A stretch of DNA of 64,000 nt from Planctomycetota bacterium (lineage in GTDB: Bacteria > Planctomycetota > J058): positions 62,001 through 126,000 of the forward strand of contig JAMLIC010000024.1 of the NCBI GenBank assembly GCA_023954375.1, in the 5' to 3' direction. The notes under the pieces are model-generated. The model had not been told where the DNA came from and did not search any database. It saw only the letters and a program-made list of their open reading frames with translations. This document shows positions 1 through 8,548 of the stretch, one piece after another. Made by a program: the position numbers and the translations under genes. Every line of letters starts with the position of its first letter. Positions within the stretch are counted from its first letter, which is position 1.

Positions 1-289
1 GGGTTCCCCGCTCCGCGCCCCTGGTGCGGAGAAGAGCTGGAGGAGGGCCACCGGGGTAGATCCTGGCCGCCTCCCACTCCCCCGCGATCACGCTGACCGG
101 GTTCGAGTCCATGCGGACGCCGCGGCTTCGTAGCCGCTCGTGCAGCGGCCTCCTCGATCACGAGCGTCCGACGAGCGCCCTTCGAGGTGGTCGTCGTGCC
201 CCGGGGGCCGGTGAGCACGAGGCAGAAGTCCGGCGGGTGGACGAGGGACAGGTCGAGCCCGCCCTCACGCAGGCCGTAGAACGTTGGCG
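1..289 (-). pseudogene. Coding-like fragment, possibly a broken gene running off the left edge
   Basis: No intact gene is present in the first 516 bases. On the minus strand, two frames look protein-like in succession. One reads from about 289 down to about 150 and includes LDLSLVHPPDFCLVLTG; the next reads down to the window edge and includes RMDSNPVSVIAGEWEAA. A single frameshift near 125-150 would join them. No family was recognised and no start codon can be assigned. This is an inference from amino-acid texture only; it could also be non-coding DNA. Confidence 0.2.
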
Positions 290-381
290 GAGCTACGCTC
301 GCTTCAGGCGCACCACATCGGCGCGCTCAGCCTTCTCGACGGTCGGTCTACCCATCTCGCACCACACTCGCGCGGCTCGCC
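290..381. repeat. Dispersed repeat A, copy 1 (92 bp)
   Basis: This 92-bp stretch matches 6284-6375 at about 85 of 92 positions without gaps, in the same orientation. Both copies lie just upstream of a plus-strand gene. On the minus strand each copy contains a tiny reading frame starting MGRPTVE (355 down to 293 here). It may be a remnant of a mobile or duplicated promoter segment. Confidence 0.7.
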
Positions 382-516
382 CGTGGCACCCGTCGGGGAA
401 GGCGCCTCGCCGCGCCCTCCAGGCTCCGTGCGGCCTGGCAGACGAGAGGAGGCGCTGGCATGCTGCTCACACCGGGCGCCTGGGTGAGCGAGACGCTGAC
501 GACGAGGAGCGAGGTC

Positions 517-1542
517 ATGCGGTTCCTGATCCCCTGCGCGGTCATCATCCTCACGGCGACGCCCTGCCTTCCCGACGGCGGTCCGGCGGCCCAGGACCCC
601 GCCCAGGACCCGGCCCCCGCTGAGCCGAAAGCGCCCGCGCTACAGGAGGCGAAGGCGACCACGTTCCGCGTGAGGCGCCCGCGTGCGGGCCAGAAGCGCC
701 GCGAGGACATCCACGTGGCCTTGAGCCTGGACTGGGGTCGGCCCGTCTCGCACACCTGGGGCGGACGGCGCGAGGTGACCATCCTGGAGGTGGACGCCCA
801 CGGCATCGTCCAGCGGGCGCGCATCCGCTTCGGTGACTTCGTCGACCACTCCGACCTCGACAGGGAGGACGGTCGAGCCACGCTCGCCGACCGCAGCTTC
901 CTGGCGGAGCGGGTGTCCACGAGCCGCGAGGAGTGCGGCCGGCCGTGCTGCTACGGAGGCTGGGAGGTCGTGGCGACCGAGGAGCGCGCGGACGGCGGGG
1001 ACCTCGAGGGGTTGGCCTGGCGGGTTGTGCTCGGTGGCGGCGTGGCCCTCCGGGGTCCGGCTCCGGTCGGCGAACTCGCCATGGACCTGTTCCAGGACCA
1101 CGAGGTGGGGTTCCCTGCGTCCATCGTCGGCACCCGGCACCATGGCTGGGAGGGCCGCTGGGAGGACGACACCCTGTCCGCCGCGCTGGCCCCAGGCGCG
1201 CGCCTCCCCCTCCCGCCGGCGGCGCTCGAGCCGTTGCGCCGGAACCTGCTCGGTCGCGACTTCGTGGCGCACACGGCCACGCTCACCTACCGCGGACTGC
1301 GCCAGGTGGACGGGCAGCCGCTCGGTGTGTTCGACCTCGAGGTGGCCTTCGCCACCCCCGTCGTCGCCACCGGGGCGAGGTTCGCCGGCGAGATGCGGGG
1401 TGAGGTGCTCATCGACCCCGCCAGCGCGCGCCCGACGCTCATCGCCGTGCGCGGCACGGCCACGAGCTCGAGCTTCCCGTCCCCTCGTCCGCTCCTCGCC
1501 TGGGAGGCGCGCCAGAGCTTCCAGTACCTCGAGCCCGACTGA
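517..1542 (+). CDS. Secreted protein of unknown function
   Basis: A 341-residue protein. The ATG at 517 is preferred over the upstream ATG at 460 because it has a purine-rich site (GAGGAGCGAGG) upstream and opens directly into a hydrophobic signal sequence (MRFLIPCAVIILTATPC). A Pro/Ala-rich linker follows to about residue 45. The mature part is mixed alpha/beta, with one cysteine cluster (ECGRPCC, about residues 144-150). No family was recognised. The signal sequence indicates export; a lipobox is not convincing because Pro precedes the candidate Cys. The adjacent Uma2-like gene is on the opposite strand, so no operon is suggested. Confidence 0.65.
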   Translation: MRFLIPCAVIILTATPCLPDGGPAAQDPAQDPAPAEPKAPALQEAKATTFRVRRPRAGQKRREDIHVALSLDWGRPVSHTWGGRREVTILEVDAHGIVQRARIRFGDFVDHSDLDREDGRATLADRSFLAERVSTSREECGRPCCYGGWEVVATEERADGGDLEGLAWRVVLGGGVALRGPAPVGELAMDLFQDHEVGFPASIVGTRHHGWEGRWEDDTLSAALAPGARLPLPPAALEPLRRNLLGRDFVAHTATLTYRGLRQVDGQPLGVFDLEVAFATPVVATGARFAGEMRGEVLIDPASARPTLIAVRGTATSSSFPSPRPLLAWEARQSFQYLEPD

Positions 1543-1575
1543 TCCCGTCGCATCTACAGCGGCATCTCCTCCGTC

Positions 1576-2266
1576 TCAAGCGCGCCCGCGCAGGCGCGCG
1601 ACGAACGCCGCGTGCTCGGCGCTCGTGATCCCCGCCGCCAGCACGACCAGGACACGCGCCAGGTCACCGCGCAGGAGGGCGTCCGGGTCGAGCCACAGGC
1701 CAGGGAACGCGGCGCTGCGCAGGAGCCCGTCCCCTCCTGCGGCCAGCGGCTCGTAGCGCCCCTGGCGAAGGACGAACCAGTCGATCGCCAGGTCCTCGGT
1801 GCGCACGACGACGTACTCGCGCACGCCATTCCGTCGGTAGGCGTTGCGCTTGTCGTGCAGGTCGTAGCTCGCCGTGCTGGCCGTGACCTCCGCGATCAGC
1901 TCGGGCGCGCCCTCGACGTAGTCGTCGGACGAGATCGTCGACGTCCCGCCGGTGACGAGGCGGAGGAACGCGTCGCGCTGCGGCTCGTTGTCGAGGTCGA
2001 GCCGGACGGTGCCGTTGTCACCCGTGTCGACGCCGGGTGCCGGCCTTGTAGTAGCCGAGCCAGGTGACGACGTCCGAGTGGGGCCGCGAATGGAGCCGCT
2101 GGCGGACCGGCGAGGGCATGTAGACCACGCCCTCGATCAGCTCGGCCTTGTGAACCCGCGGCATGGCCTCGTAGCGCCGCTCGAACTCGTCGCGCGTGAG
2201 GCGGTCACCCGCCACCAGCTCGGGAATGCGTCCCTTGGCCATGAGGATCCTCGAAGCGTCTGCCAC
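1576..2266 (-). pseudogene. Uma2-family (DUF820) PD-(D/E)XK nuclease-like protein, frameshifted
   Basis: Two minus-strand frames together make one Uma2-like protein. The N-terminal part starts at a GTG at 2266, eight bases after a perfect AGGAGG, and contains HKAELIEGVVYMPSPV. The C-terminal part contains DNGTVRLDLDNEP, APELIAEV and YDLHDKRNAYRRNGVREY, the conserved core of the family. The frames switch near 2030-2040, where one base must be removed (or two added). Uma2 proteins are putative restriction-endonuclease-fold nucleases, often in many paralogues in planctomycetes and cyanobacteria. The break is either a real pseudogene or a sequencing error; everything else in the domain looks intact. 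Confidence 0.75.
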
Positions 2267-2624
2267 ACAGCGTACCTCCTGCCCCGAGGACCGTCCGCAG
2301 TGCTTGGCCCATGTGCTCGGGCACATCGTGTTCTTCTGCAGCCACCAAGGAGTCCCTTCGCTTGGATGCGATCGTCGTGAACGCCGGTGGCACGCCGGGT
2401 GAGGGTAGACCTACCGGGTTGTCGAACATCGATGCGGAACGCGAGGCGGTGCTCGACTTGGACTGGCACGAGGTCTACCCGCCGAGCGAGAGCGAGCTGA
2501 CCGAGGCAACGCCGCCGCAAAGCAGCAGCCGAACGGCTCCTCGTAGGGACGACACAGCCATTCGCGACGGGGCTCGAGACCATGTCTCAGGGCCGGGTCG
2601 ACTTCCCAGGACAGCGCAGGTACG
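2267..2624. other. Intergenic stretch without a supported gene
   Basis: Open frames exist in this stretch, but none has a convincing start, family signature or codon pattern. A plus-strand frame (about 2330-2628) has a plausible-looking segment (NIDAEREAVLDLDWHEVY) and may be a gene remnant. The right edge holds the 5' leader of the small gene at 2625. Confidence 0.3.
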
Positions 2625-2849
2625 TTGACTCTCGTGGACGTCCCGCGCTACCTCCTGCGCGAGTTGCTGCACGAACTGAAGCAGCACGGAGTGGAGATAC
2701 CGGGGCTCACCGACGTCCCCTCCGAGCAAATCGACGTGGTGGCGCATTCGGGCTACGACGCCATACGCGTGCGAACCGGGATTGGCGTGTTCAACGCTCA
2801 GCTGGACTGGAGCATGAAGACAGCCCCCGTCATTACCCCCGCGCCGTGA
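2625..2849 (+). CDS. Small hypothetical protein
   Basis: A 74-residue frame starting with TTG at 2625; a GTG at 2634 is an alternative start. The product is predicted to be helical at the N-terminus (VPRYLLRELLHELKQHG) followed by short strands. No family was recognised and the ribosome-binding site is weak (CAGG). It lies alone between the Uma2-like remnant and the Imm5-like gene. The amino-acid composition is balanced, unlike the arginine-rich frames that arise by chance in this DNA, which is the main reason for listing it. Confidence 0.35.
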   Translation: MTLVDVPRYLLRELLHELKQHGVEIPGLTDVPSEQIDVVAHSGYDAIRVRTGIGVFNAQLDWSMKTAPVITPAP

Positions 2850-3101
2850 CAGGTCGTCAGTCCACCGACTTCGGGACCGGCTGCTCTCGCCCCGCATGAC
2901 GTGCCTCCACTCACCTTGGAGCGGATGGGCAGTGTTGCTCACATGGTTGCCGGCCGACTACTGTCCGTGGGAGGCCCACGCTCCAGCAAGGTCGACCTGT
3001 GATCAGCAGCACGTTGAGCCGGGTTGGCCGGCTGCTGCATGGGCGCACCGGCTGCTGAGCGTACGCCACGCGGGTCGAAGGCCAAGGAGGTTGCAGGCGG
3101 G

Positions 3102-4544
3102 ATGAGCGACGAGCGCCTGAGGCAGCTTGAGCGGAGATGGCGAGAGACGGGCGCCGTCGAGGATGAGGCGGCGCTGCTCGCGCACCGCCTGCGTGTCGGA
3201 AGCCTCTCGGCCGGTAGCCTTCGACTCCTCGCGTATCTGCAGCACGGAGCTGCCATGAGCGTGCTGCTCACCGAGTGCCCGAAGGAGCGTCTCCCCCGAC
3301 GGGAGCTGTTCGGTGGGCCGCCGGACAGGATCCAGCAGTGGGTCCTCGGGTTCGCGGACGTCTGTGACCCCGCCGACCGATCGCGAGTGGCGCAGCGCTG
3401 CTTCCTGGCGCTCGCAAGGGCAGGTTTGCACGCCGCCGGCTCGGACGAGGAAGTCGAGGCGCTGCCACGGGAGCATCCGTGGGCGGTGATGCTTCGGCCG
3501 GCGGGCGTTTGCCTCCGCCTCGTGAGGGAGGGGCCCGACCCGGCCACGCGCGAGGCGCGGGTTCGAGCCGTCGTTCGCGACGATCTCGTTGCCTGGGCGC
3601 TCGGCGAACCAGGGACGTCGGCAGACGTTCCCCGCCCATACTCGCCCGGCGCCACGTTCGAACCGGGCGAGTTCGTCTCGCACGCGAAGTTCGGCGCCGG
3701 CATGGTTCGCCGTGCGACGGGGACCCAGGTCGAGATCGAGTTCGAGTGTGGGTCGGTTCGAAGGCTGAAGCACCGACCCAAGGAGCGCGTCCCCAGCGCA
3801 CCCGAGGGTCCGATCGAGCGGGCGGGACCTGAGCAGCAGCCGCCCGAGGACGGAAGTGATCAGTCCAGCGTCCTGATCGAGCGCGTCCGGGCGGGCCAGC
3901 TCGCGTCGACCAGAGTGGCCCTCGCTGCGCGACTCGGCCATGAGGCGGCGACGCTCGCCTGCCTGCAAGTCGAGATTGTTGAACCATGGGTGCCTACCGA
4001 CCCGGGGGAGCTCTTCGACGCAGCGCTGGAGCTTCTCGAGGGCTCCGAGCAGCGTCGCTTCGCGTCCGACTGCGCCGAGCGAGTCGTGAGGTTCTGGGCG
4101 ACGTTCGCCCCGCACGACAGCAGGCCCCAGGAGGCGATCGCCGCCGCGCGGAGGCACGCCGACGGACGCGCGACCGACGAGGAGCTGGAGACCGCGAGGC
4201 GAGCGGCCGAAGCAGCTGGCTGGTGCACCGCGATCAATGCCGCCGACGCCGCCGAGGCGGCCAAGGCCGCGGCCTCACGGGAGCTAGGCTTCGCCCGGTG
4301 GGCGGCCGATGTCGCAGTTCGGGTGCAGGCGAGGGCGAGTGCTCAATCCGTCGAGAAGCCGCCCATGGTCCCGTTTCAGGACGTCGACTTCGGGCCCTTC
4401 GACGTGGCTCATCGAACAGCCGCTTCGGCGGAGCGGGAATGGCAGTGTCGCCGATTGGCGGCCTACGTCCTTCGGCTCGTGCATCCTGCTGGCGGCATGG
4501 CAGCCGACGCGGCGATCGTGAGTGTGCCTCGAGGTATGCCATGA
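3102..4544 (+). CDS. Multidomain protein: helical module, tudor/KOW-like domain and Imm5-like domain
   Basis: A 480-residue protein starting at the ATG at 3102 after AAGGAGG. Residues 1-60 form a helical module with the pattern LxxRVxxGxLxxxxLxLxAxLxHxAA. Residues about 184-222 resemble a small beta-barrel (FVSHAKFGAGMVRR, then VEIEFECGSVRRL), like the tudor-type tail found in helicases and other planctomycete or myxobacterial proteins. From about residue 245 the helical module recurs (RVRAGQLASTRVALAARLGH), followed by an Ala-rich domain with DCAERVVRFWATF and RPQEAIAAARRHADG, typical of Imm5-like putative immunity proteins. Its stop overlaps the next start (ATGA), so both are probably translated together. 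An immunity role is inferred from the family; no toxin gene was seen nearby. Confidence 0.75.
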   Translation: MSDERLRQLERRWRETGAVEDEAALLAHRLRVGSLSAGSLRLLAYLQHGAAMSVLLTECPKERLPRRELFGGPPDRIQQWVLGFADVCDPADRSRVAQRCFLALARAGLHAAGSDEEVEALPREHPWAVMLRPAGVCLRLVREGPDPATREARVRAVVRDDLVAWALGEPGTSADVPRPYSPGATFEPGEFVSHAKFGAGMVRRATGTQVEIEFECGSVRRLKHRPKERVPSAPEGPIERAGPEQQPPEDGSDQSSVLIERVRAGQLASTRVALAARLGHEAATLACLQVEIVEPWVPTDPGELFDAALELLEGSEQRRFASDCAERVVRFWATFAPHDSRPQEAIAAARRHADGRATDEELETARRAAEAAGWCTAINAADAAEAAKAAASRELGFARWAADVAVRVQARASAQSVEKPPMVPFQDVDFGPFDVAHRTAASAEREWQCRRLAAYVLRLVHPAGGMAADAAIVSVPRGMP

Positions 4545-5305
4545 CGGACTGCTGGGACTTCTACATGTGCATGGTCGACGGGGTGCTCTCGTCAATCTTC
4601 GTGGACCTCGGACTGCGAGACGCGGTGCCACAGCCAGAGCGGCCGTTCTGCTTGCGGGTCGGGTGCCGGCTGCAGCGGGATCACCCTCGGGGCATGTCCC
4701 ACGCCGACGAGGTCTCGGCGCTCGACGCGCTCGAGAAGTCGCTCGTCGAGGTCGTCGCGGACCGGCTCGACGGCGTGTACGAGGCGCGCATCACCGGAGG
4801 TGGAGGGCGGCGCTTCTACTTTCACGTGGCTCGGGACGATGTGGAGATCCTCGACGCCTGCCTCGCGCACGTGCGAGCCTCGGCGCCGGACCACCCGCTG
4901 GAGACCGACATCCACCGCGACCCCGGCTGGCGCGTGTACCTCGACTTCCTCTACCCGAACCGTCTGGGCTTCCAGTTCATTCGCGACACCCACACCATCG
5001 AGGCGCTCAGGGAGCACGGCGACTCCCTGGGCTCGGTTCGTGATGTGGATCACGTCACCTACTTCGGCTCCGAGGAGGCCGCACGCGGATTCGCTTCACG
5101 CGTTGCCCGGGATGATCGACTCCACTCCTTCGTTCTGCGCGGTATCAAACGCGCCGAGGAGCGCCACCGCTGGTCGGTAGAGCTGATCGGACGGCACGCC
5201 GTGGATCATCGGACGATCGAGCCGATCACGTCACGCCTCGTGCGCCTGGCCGAAGAGTTCTGCGGCGACTATGACGGCTGGGGCTGCACGATCCAGGCGC
5301 CTTGA
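4541..5305 (+). CDS. DUF695 and RraB-like domain protein
   Basis: A 254-residue protein whose ATG lies inside the stop of the preceding gene (ATGA overlap), indicating translational coupling. The N-terminal half resembles DUF695, with a beta/alpha pattern ending in GWRVYLDFLYP. The C-terminal half resembles the RraB family (regulator of RNase E activity B), with IEALREHGDSLGSVRDVDH and YFGSEEAARGFASRV. Such two-domain proteins are common orphan accessory genes and are often found with immunity-like genes. Actual RNase E regulation is not implied: the RraB fold recurs in proteins of unknown role. Confidence 0.8.
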   Translation: MTDCWDFYMCMVDGVLSSIFVDLGLRDAVPQPERPFCLRVGCRLQRDHPRGMSHADEVSALDALEKSLVEVVADRLDGVYEARITGGGGRRFYFHVARDDVEILDACLAHVRASAPDHPLETDIHRDPGWRVYLDFLYPNRLGFQFIRDTHTIEALREHGDSLGSVRDVDHVTYFGSEEAARGFASRVARDDRLHSFVLRGIKRAEERHRWSVELIGRHAVDHRTIEPITSRLVRLAEEFCGDYDGWGCTIQAP

Positions 5306-5309
5306 CCCG

Positions 5310-5346
5310 CCGTCCACGACGCGGCGCCTCCCCCCCCCGAAACACC
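5310..5346. repeat. Dispersed repeat C, copy 1 (37 bp)
   Basis: Starts five bases after the stop of the DUF695-RraB gene and closely matches 9115-9150: CCGT(C/T)CACGACGCG(G/C)CGC, then a C-tract and CGAAACACC. The shorter core also occurs at 8017-8039. All three copies are in the same orientation and lie 3' of accessory genes. Confidence 0.6.
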
Positions 5347-5517
5347 TGAGGCACCGCCGATCAAGGCACGGCCTTGCTCGAGGGCGACTCAGGAGTCCCT
5401 TTCGGCGGTCGTCGCGCCCGAGTGGCGAGATGCCGACTGTCCCTCCGCCCGGCGGCTCGAATCGCCAGCCCCGCCAGGCTCGCTCAAGGTCATCGAGGCA
5501 GTCGCTCATCGACGCCA

Positions 5518-6225
5518 TCAGGCCAGTGCCCAGGTGATGAGTACGCGCGCGGCCTCGTCCTGAATCGTCGAGGGATCCGGAACTCCCGCCCGCTCGAGCG
5601 ACACGAGCGCCAGGAGCGCGACCTGGATGACTGCATCCTCGCGGCCGCGCGCGTTCTCCGTGGCCATGCTCCTCCGGTCGGTGTGCAGCGTGTCCACGCA
5701 GTGGCCCACATGCCCCGCGCCAAACAGGAGCGCGCTTCGCTGCTCTTCGAGGAACCGCTGTCGATCTGCTGCCAACCCGCCCGGCGGCGGTCCCTGGAGG
5801 GCTGCGATGTTCGCCGGCGTCGGGTCGTCGAGCGCGACGCGAGCAGCAGCGATCAGCTCGCGTGACCAGTCCGCCTCCACATCAGCGCGAGGTCGACGCT
5901 GCAGGACGGTCTCGTAGACCTCGATCGTGGCTCGCGGCACGAGGTCCAACGACCAGCGGTCGAGGCTCTGAGCCCACTCGAGCAGCTCGCGCCATGGCCC
6001 GACGGGCACGAGCTCGACATGTCGATGCGCGGGCCTCCGAGGGCGTGGCGGTCGCCCGTCCGCGAGCGCACGCGCGGCGGGGTGACCGAGGAAGGCGGCG
6101 AGCTGCAGGCGCTCGATCGTGAGCACACCCGCGCCTACGCGGGCTTGAAGGTATGCGGCCTCGGCCGGAACCGTCCGCTCGCGCGCCCAGGCCAGCTCGA
6201 GCTCCCGAAGGTCGCCGTCTGCCAC
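5518..6225 (-). CDS. Hypothetical protein sharing the N-terminal helical module of the 3102 gene
   Basis: A 235-residue protein. The GTG at 6225 is chosen because homology to the 3102 product begins there: both start D-x-x-LRxLE-x-x-W and continue with EAAxLxxRVxxGxLxxxxLxLxAxLxHxAA. The region after residue 60 is predicted to be helical (PWRELLEWAQSLDRW; ATIEVYETVLQRR) and was not recognised. There is no signal peptide or membrane segment. It stands alone on the minus strand, divergent from the frameshifted gene at 6437, with repeat A between them. The shared module suggests the same accessory protein family, with the remainder swapped. Confidence 0.6.
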   Translation of the reverse strand: MADGDLRELELAWARERTVPAEAAYLQARVGAGVLTIERLQLAAFLGHPAARALADGRPPRPRRPAHRHVELVPVGPWRELLEWAQSLDRWSLDLVPRATIEVYETVLQRRPRADVEADWSRELIAAARVALDDPTPANIAALQGPPPGGLAADRQRFLEEQRSALLFGAGHVGHCVDTLHTDRRSMATENARGREDAVIQVALLALVSLERAGVPDPSTIQDEAARVLITWALA

Positions 6226-6283
6226 TGTCCCGGAGCCTAGCGCTTCGCGCCACGGACCACCACCTGGAGAAGCTCCGAGGGCC

Positions 6284-6375
6284 GAGCTACGCTCATTCCA
6301 GGCGCACCACTTCGGCGCGCTCAACCTCCTCGACGGTCGGTCTACCCATCTCGCACCACCCTCGCGCGGCTCGCC
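6284..6375. repeat. Dispersed repeat A, copy 2 (92 bp)
   Basis: Ungapped partner of 290-381. The minus strand again contains the mini-frame MGRPTVE (6349 down to 6293), with ERA and VVRL also shared between copies. It sits between two divergent genes, as close as about 60 bp to the start at 6437, so it may carry promoter elements. Confidence 0.7.
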
Positions 6376-6436
6376 CTGTTGGCACGCGGTGCGGATTGGT
6401 TCAGACCTTCCACTCAAGAACCGTCGAGGTGACTCC

Positions 6437-7341
6437 ATGTCGTCCGCTTCCGACTCCGTACCCTCGTGGGCCGAGGCCCGCGACGGCGCGCTCGATCGAC
6501 TCGTGGAGAACGCACGCGTCCGCGAGTTCCACGGCTTCCGAGAAGAGCTCCTGGAGGCATGCGCCGACGTCCTGGCCCGATCCGAGGGCAGGTCGATCGT
6601 GTTCCTGGGACGCTCCCCGGAGAACGTGTACGACCTCCTGCGCGCCCTCCTGCGAGGCACCCGTCGGGCGCCCCGGCTCGTGCTGCTCCCCTTCTCGTTC
6701 CGGGTGGGGGGACCGCCGGGACGGTCTCCCGGCTGGCAAGGACCGGCGCCCCCGTCATCGAGCGCCTCGAGCGCCACCTCGAAGAGCACGGCCTCGGACC
6801 CGCTGCGCTCGCGAGAGACGCGACGGGCTTCGTGTTCGTCGACTGCGTCGCATACGGGACGACCTTCGGCAACCTGGACGAGCTGCTCCGGGTCGTTGCC
6901 GAGCGGCGTCGCGTCGACCCGCGGGTCGTGTTCGAGAGGGTGCAGTACCTCGGGCTGACGAAGTCGTCGCTCGGGTGGACGCACTGGCGCCACGACGAGG
7001 AGTCCCAGGGAGCGCGGTTCTTCGCCGAGGGTCGTGCGTCGGTGGTTCCGATCTCGACGCGGCTCTGGTGGCACCTGGCCGATGGCGCACCGAAGACGAC
7101 GGACAGCTACACCCCGCAGCGCTGGGGCGAGCCGCCCGTGCTGCCACCACTCGACGAGCACCGAGCCGAGGCGATCCGGCTCGCGACCGAGTTGCGCCTC
7201 TTCGGCGCGCAACGCGACGTGCGCCGCGCGTTCGCGGGCATGCTCGGTCGGCGCGCGAAGGAGCGCCCGTGGCTCGGGTCGCTGATCGTCTCGCTGCTCA
7301 GGTCGACGCAGCGGAGGAAGAGGTCCCGGCGCCGATCATGA
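6437..7341 (+). pseudogene. Unknown cytoplasmic protein, broken by a one-base shift in a G-run
   Basis: The ATG at 6437 begins MSSASDSVPSWAEARDGA and reads well to FSFRVGG. The protein then continues in the next frame with TAGTVSRLARTGAPVIERL to a stop at 7341. One G missing from the six-G run at 6706-6711 explains the switch exactly, so a sequencing error is as likely as a true mutation. The restored product would be about 300 residues. The N-terminal half contains SIVFLGRSPENVYDLLRALL and the middle GFVFVDCVAYGTTFGNLDEL, a Rossmann-like alternation vaguely like phosphoribosyltransferase folds. No family was recognised, and that comparison is only an impression. Confidence 0.55.
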
Positions 7342-7730
7342 GCCGGGGTCTGCGCTTCCAGCCCCTCCGACGCGTCCAGGACCCTCGCGCGCTCGGCCGC
7401 CGCGGCGTGGCCGGACCGGAGCCCAGGCTCACGCGGGACGACCTGCGGCGGGAACTGGACCGGATCACGAGGACGGCGCTGGGTGACAGCGGCGCCGCGC
7501 GAAACGGTCACCTTCGCTTCGCGTGGCGTCGAGGACCCGCTCCCGGAAATGCTCCTGCCGCTCCCATGTCCCGGGCGCCCTGGTCCGCCATGATGGCGGC
7601 GCACGCCTTCTGGATGGTCAGGGGACGGTCGACCAGAGTCTTTGGCTCCCCAGCGATTCGCGAAAGTTACGACCCTTTCCGGAGTGTCCTCCCATTAGAT
7701 GGCACTGCCAGGAGTGCAGGGCATTCGTGA
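7338..7730 (+). CDS. Doubtful hypothetical protein coupled to the preceding gene
   Basis: A 130-residue frame whose ATG overlaps the stop of the preceding frame (ATGA). Only the first 50 or so residues (including LTRDDLRRELDRITRTAL) look like protein. The remainder has the Arg/Ala-rich texture of a chance frame and overlaps another candidate at 7523. A frameshift around 7500-7600 joining the two is possible. No family was recognised. Confidence 0.25.
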   Translation: MSRGLRFQPLRRVQDPRALGRRGVAGPEPRLTRDDLRRELDRITRTALGDSGAARNGHLRFAWRRGPAPGNAPAAPMSRAPWSAMMAAHAFWMVRGRSTRVFGSPAIRESYDPFRSVLPLDGTARSAGHS

Positions 7731-7912
7731 GGGAGACGAAAGACCTGTTCCCTTACGAGAACGAGGACAGCGATTGCCTCGAGCATCCCGAGAGGAACTG
7801 CAGTTCGGGCTACAGCACGAGCATGGAGGCGCTCTGCTCAGTCTGCGACCAGAACCTCGAGTGGGGCATGACTCCTTGCGTGCACTTCGCCCGACTGGAA
7901 GAACGCGCGTAA
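7523..7912 (+). CDS. Cysteine-rich hypothetical protein, possible zinc ribbon; start uncertain
   Basis: The C-terminal 75 residues of this frame look real: CPPIRWHCQECRAF, FPYENEDSDCLEH and ALCSVCDQNLEWGM contain several Cys-x2-Cys pairs suited to metal binding. The first 55 residues look non-coding, so the true start may be internal or in another frame, reached through a frameshift from the 7338 frame. No family was recognised. The local base composition is less G+C-rich than in the core genes, consistent with acquired DNA. Confidence 0.4.
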   Translation: MASRTRSRKCSCRSHVPGALVRHDGGARLLDGQGTVDQSLWLPSDSRKLRPFPECPPIRWHCQECRAFVRETKDLFPYENEDSDCLEHPERNCSSGYSTSMEALCSVCDQNLEWGMTPCVHFARLEERA

Positions 7913-8016
7913 GGAAACCACCTCGCTCGCAACTGGCTCGATCAGATTGGAGTCGTCCAATGAGGCGATGCCTCGCTCGCCCGCCCGCCCTGCTGAGCTG
8001 AGCGGGCCCAACCGAC

Positions 8017-8039
8017 CGTTCACGACGCGCCGCATCCCT
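8017..8039. repeat. Dispersed repeat C, copy 2 (23 bp core)
   Basis: CCGTTCACGACGCGCCGCAT followed by CCC is identical to 9115-9137. It lies in the 204-bp gap after the Cys-rich gene; nothing else was recognised in that gap. The reverse complement reads ATG-CGG-CGC-GTC-GTG-AAC in all but the most diverged copy. Confidence 0.6.
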
Positions 8040-8116
8040 CAGCCCCTCCCGTAGACACCGCGGAGTCCACGACGAGTGAGCGTGACCGGTAAGACTGGCC
8101 AAGCGGGGGTGCTGAA

Positions 8117-8469
8117 GTGATCCGCAGGTCGGACTTCCAGATCGAGTTCCTGCACGACGACGCGCACGGGCTCGTCGTCCGGGCCAAGCACGTTCCCACG
8201 GGCGAGCAGAGGGAATCGACGGTTCCGCCCGGGCAGGGCGCCGTCGTGAAGGAACGTCTGATCGCGGAGCTCACCCGCCGTGTCTTCCGTCGCGAGGACT
8301 TCGTCGTCGACCTGCTCTCCACCCGTCAGGGCTGCTTCACCTCGATCCGGCACGTTCCTTCTGGCCGGCGGAGCGAGCCGGCGTCCTCGGCGTCTGAACC
8401 TCGCGCGAGGAGCTGTTCGACAGCTTCGTGGAGGAGCTCGTGCGCGACGGCACGATCAGACCGGAGTGA
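8117..8469 (+). pseudogene. Small protein with internally duplicated domain, frameshifted near the end
   Basis: Starts with GTG at 8117. Two similar ~45-residue halves follow: DFQIEFLHDDAHG with KHVPTGEQRE, then DFVVDLLSTRQG with RHVPSGRRSE. The first half ends in KERLIAELTRR; the matching end of the second half (REELFDSFVEELVRDGTIRP) is found in a different frame with a stop at 8469. One shift around 8398-8406 therefore restores a complete two-repeat protein of about 117 residues. No family was recognised, although the halves resemble small single-domain proteins of about 60 residues with a strand-turn-strand-helix layout. It is immediately upstream of, and co-directional with, the toxin-antitoxin pair. 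Confidence 0.5.
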
Positions 8470-8548
8470 GGTCGCGGCTCCTTCGAGATGGACCATGCCG
8501 GGGAGCTGCCGGAGGCGTGCCACGACCGAGCCGCGAGGTTAGGATGCT

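Noticed and set aside
97..111. tRNA T-loop-like GGGTTCGAGTCC
   Set aside because: The T stem does not pair and no acceptor, D or anticodon arm is found around it.
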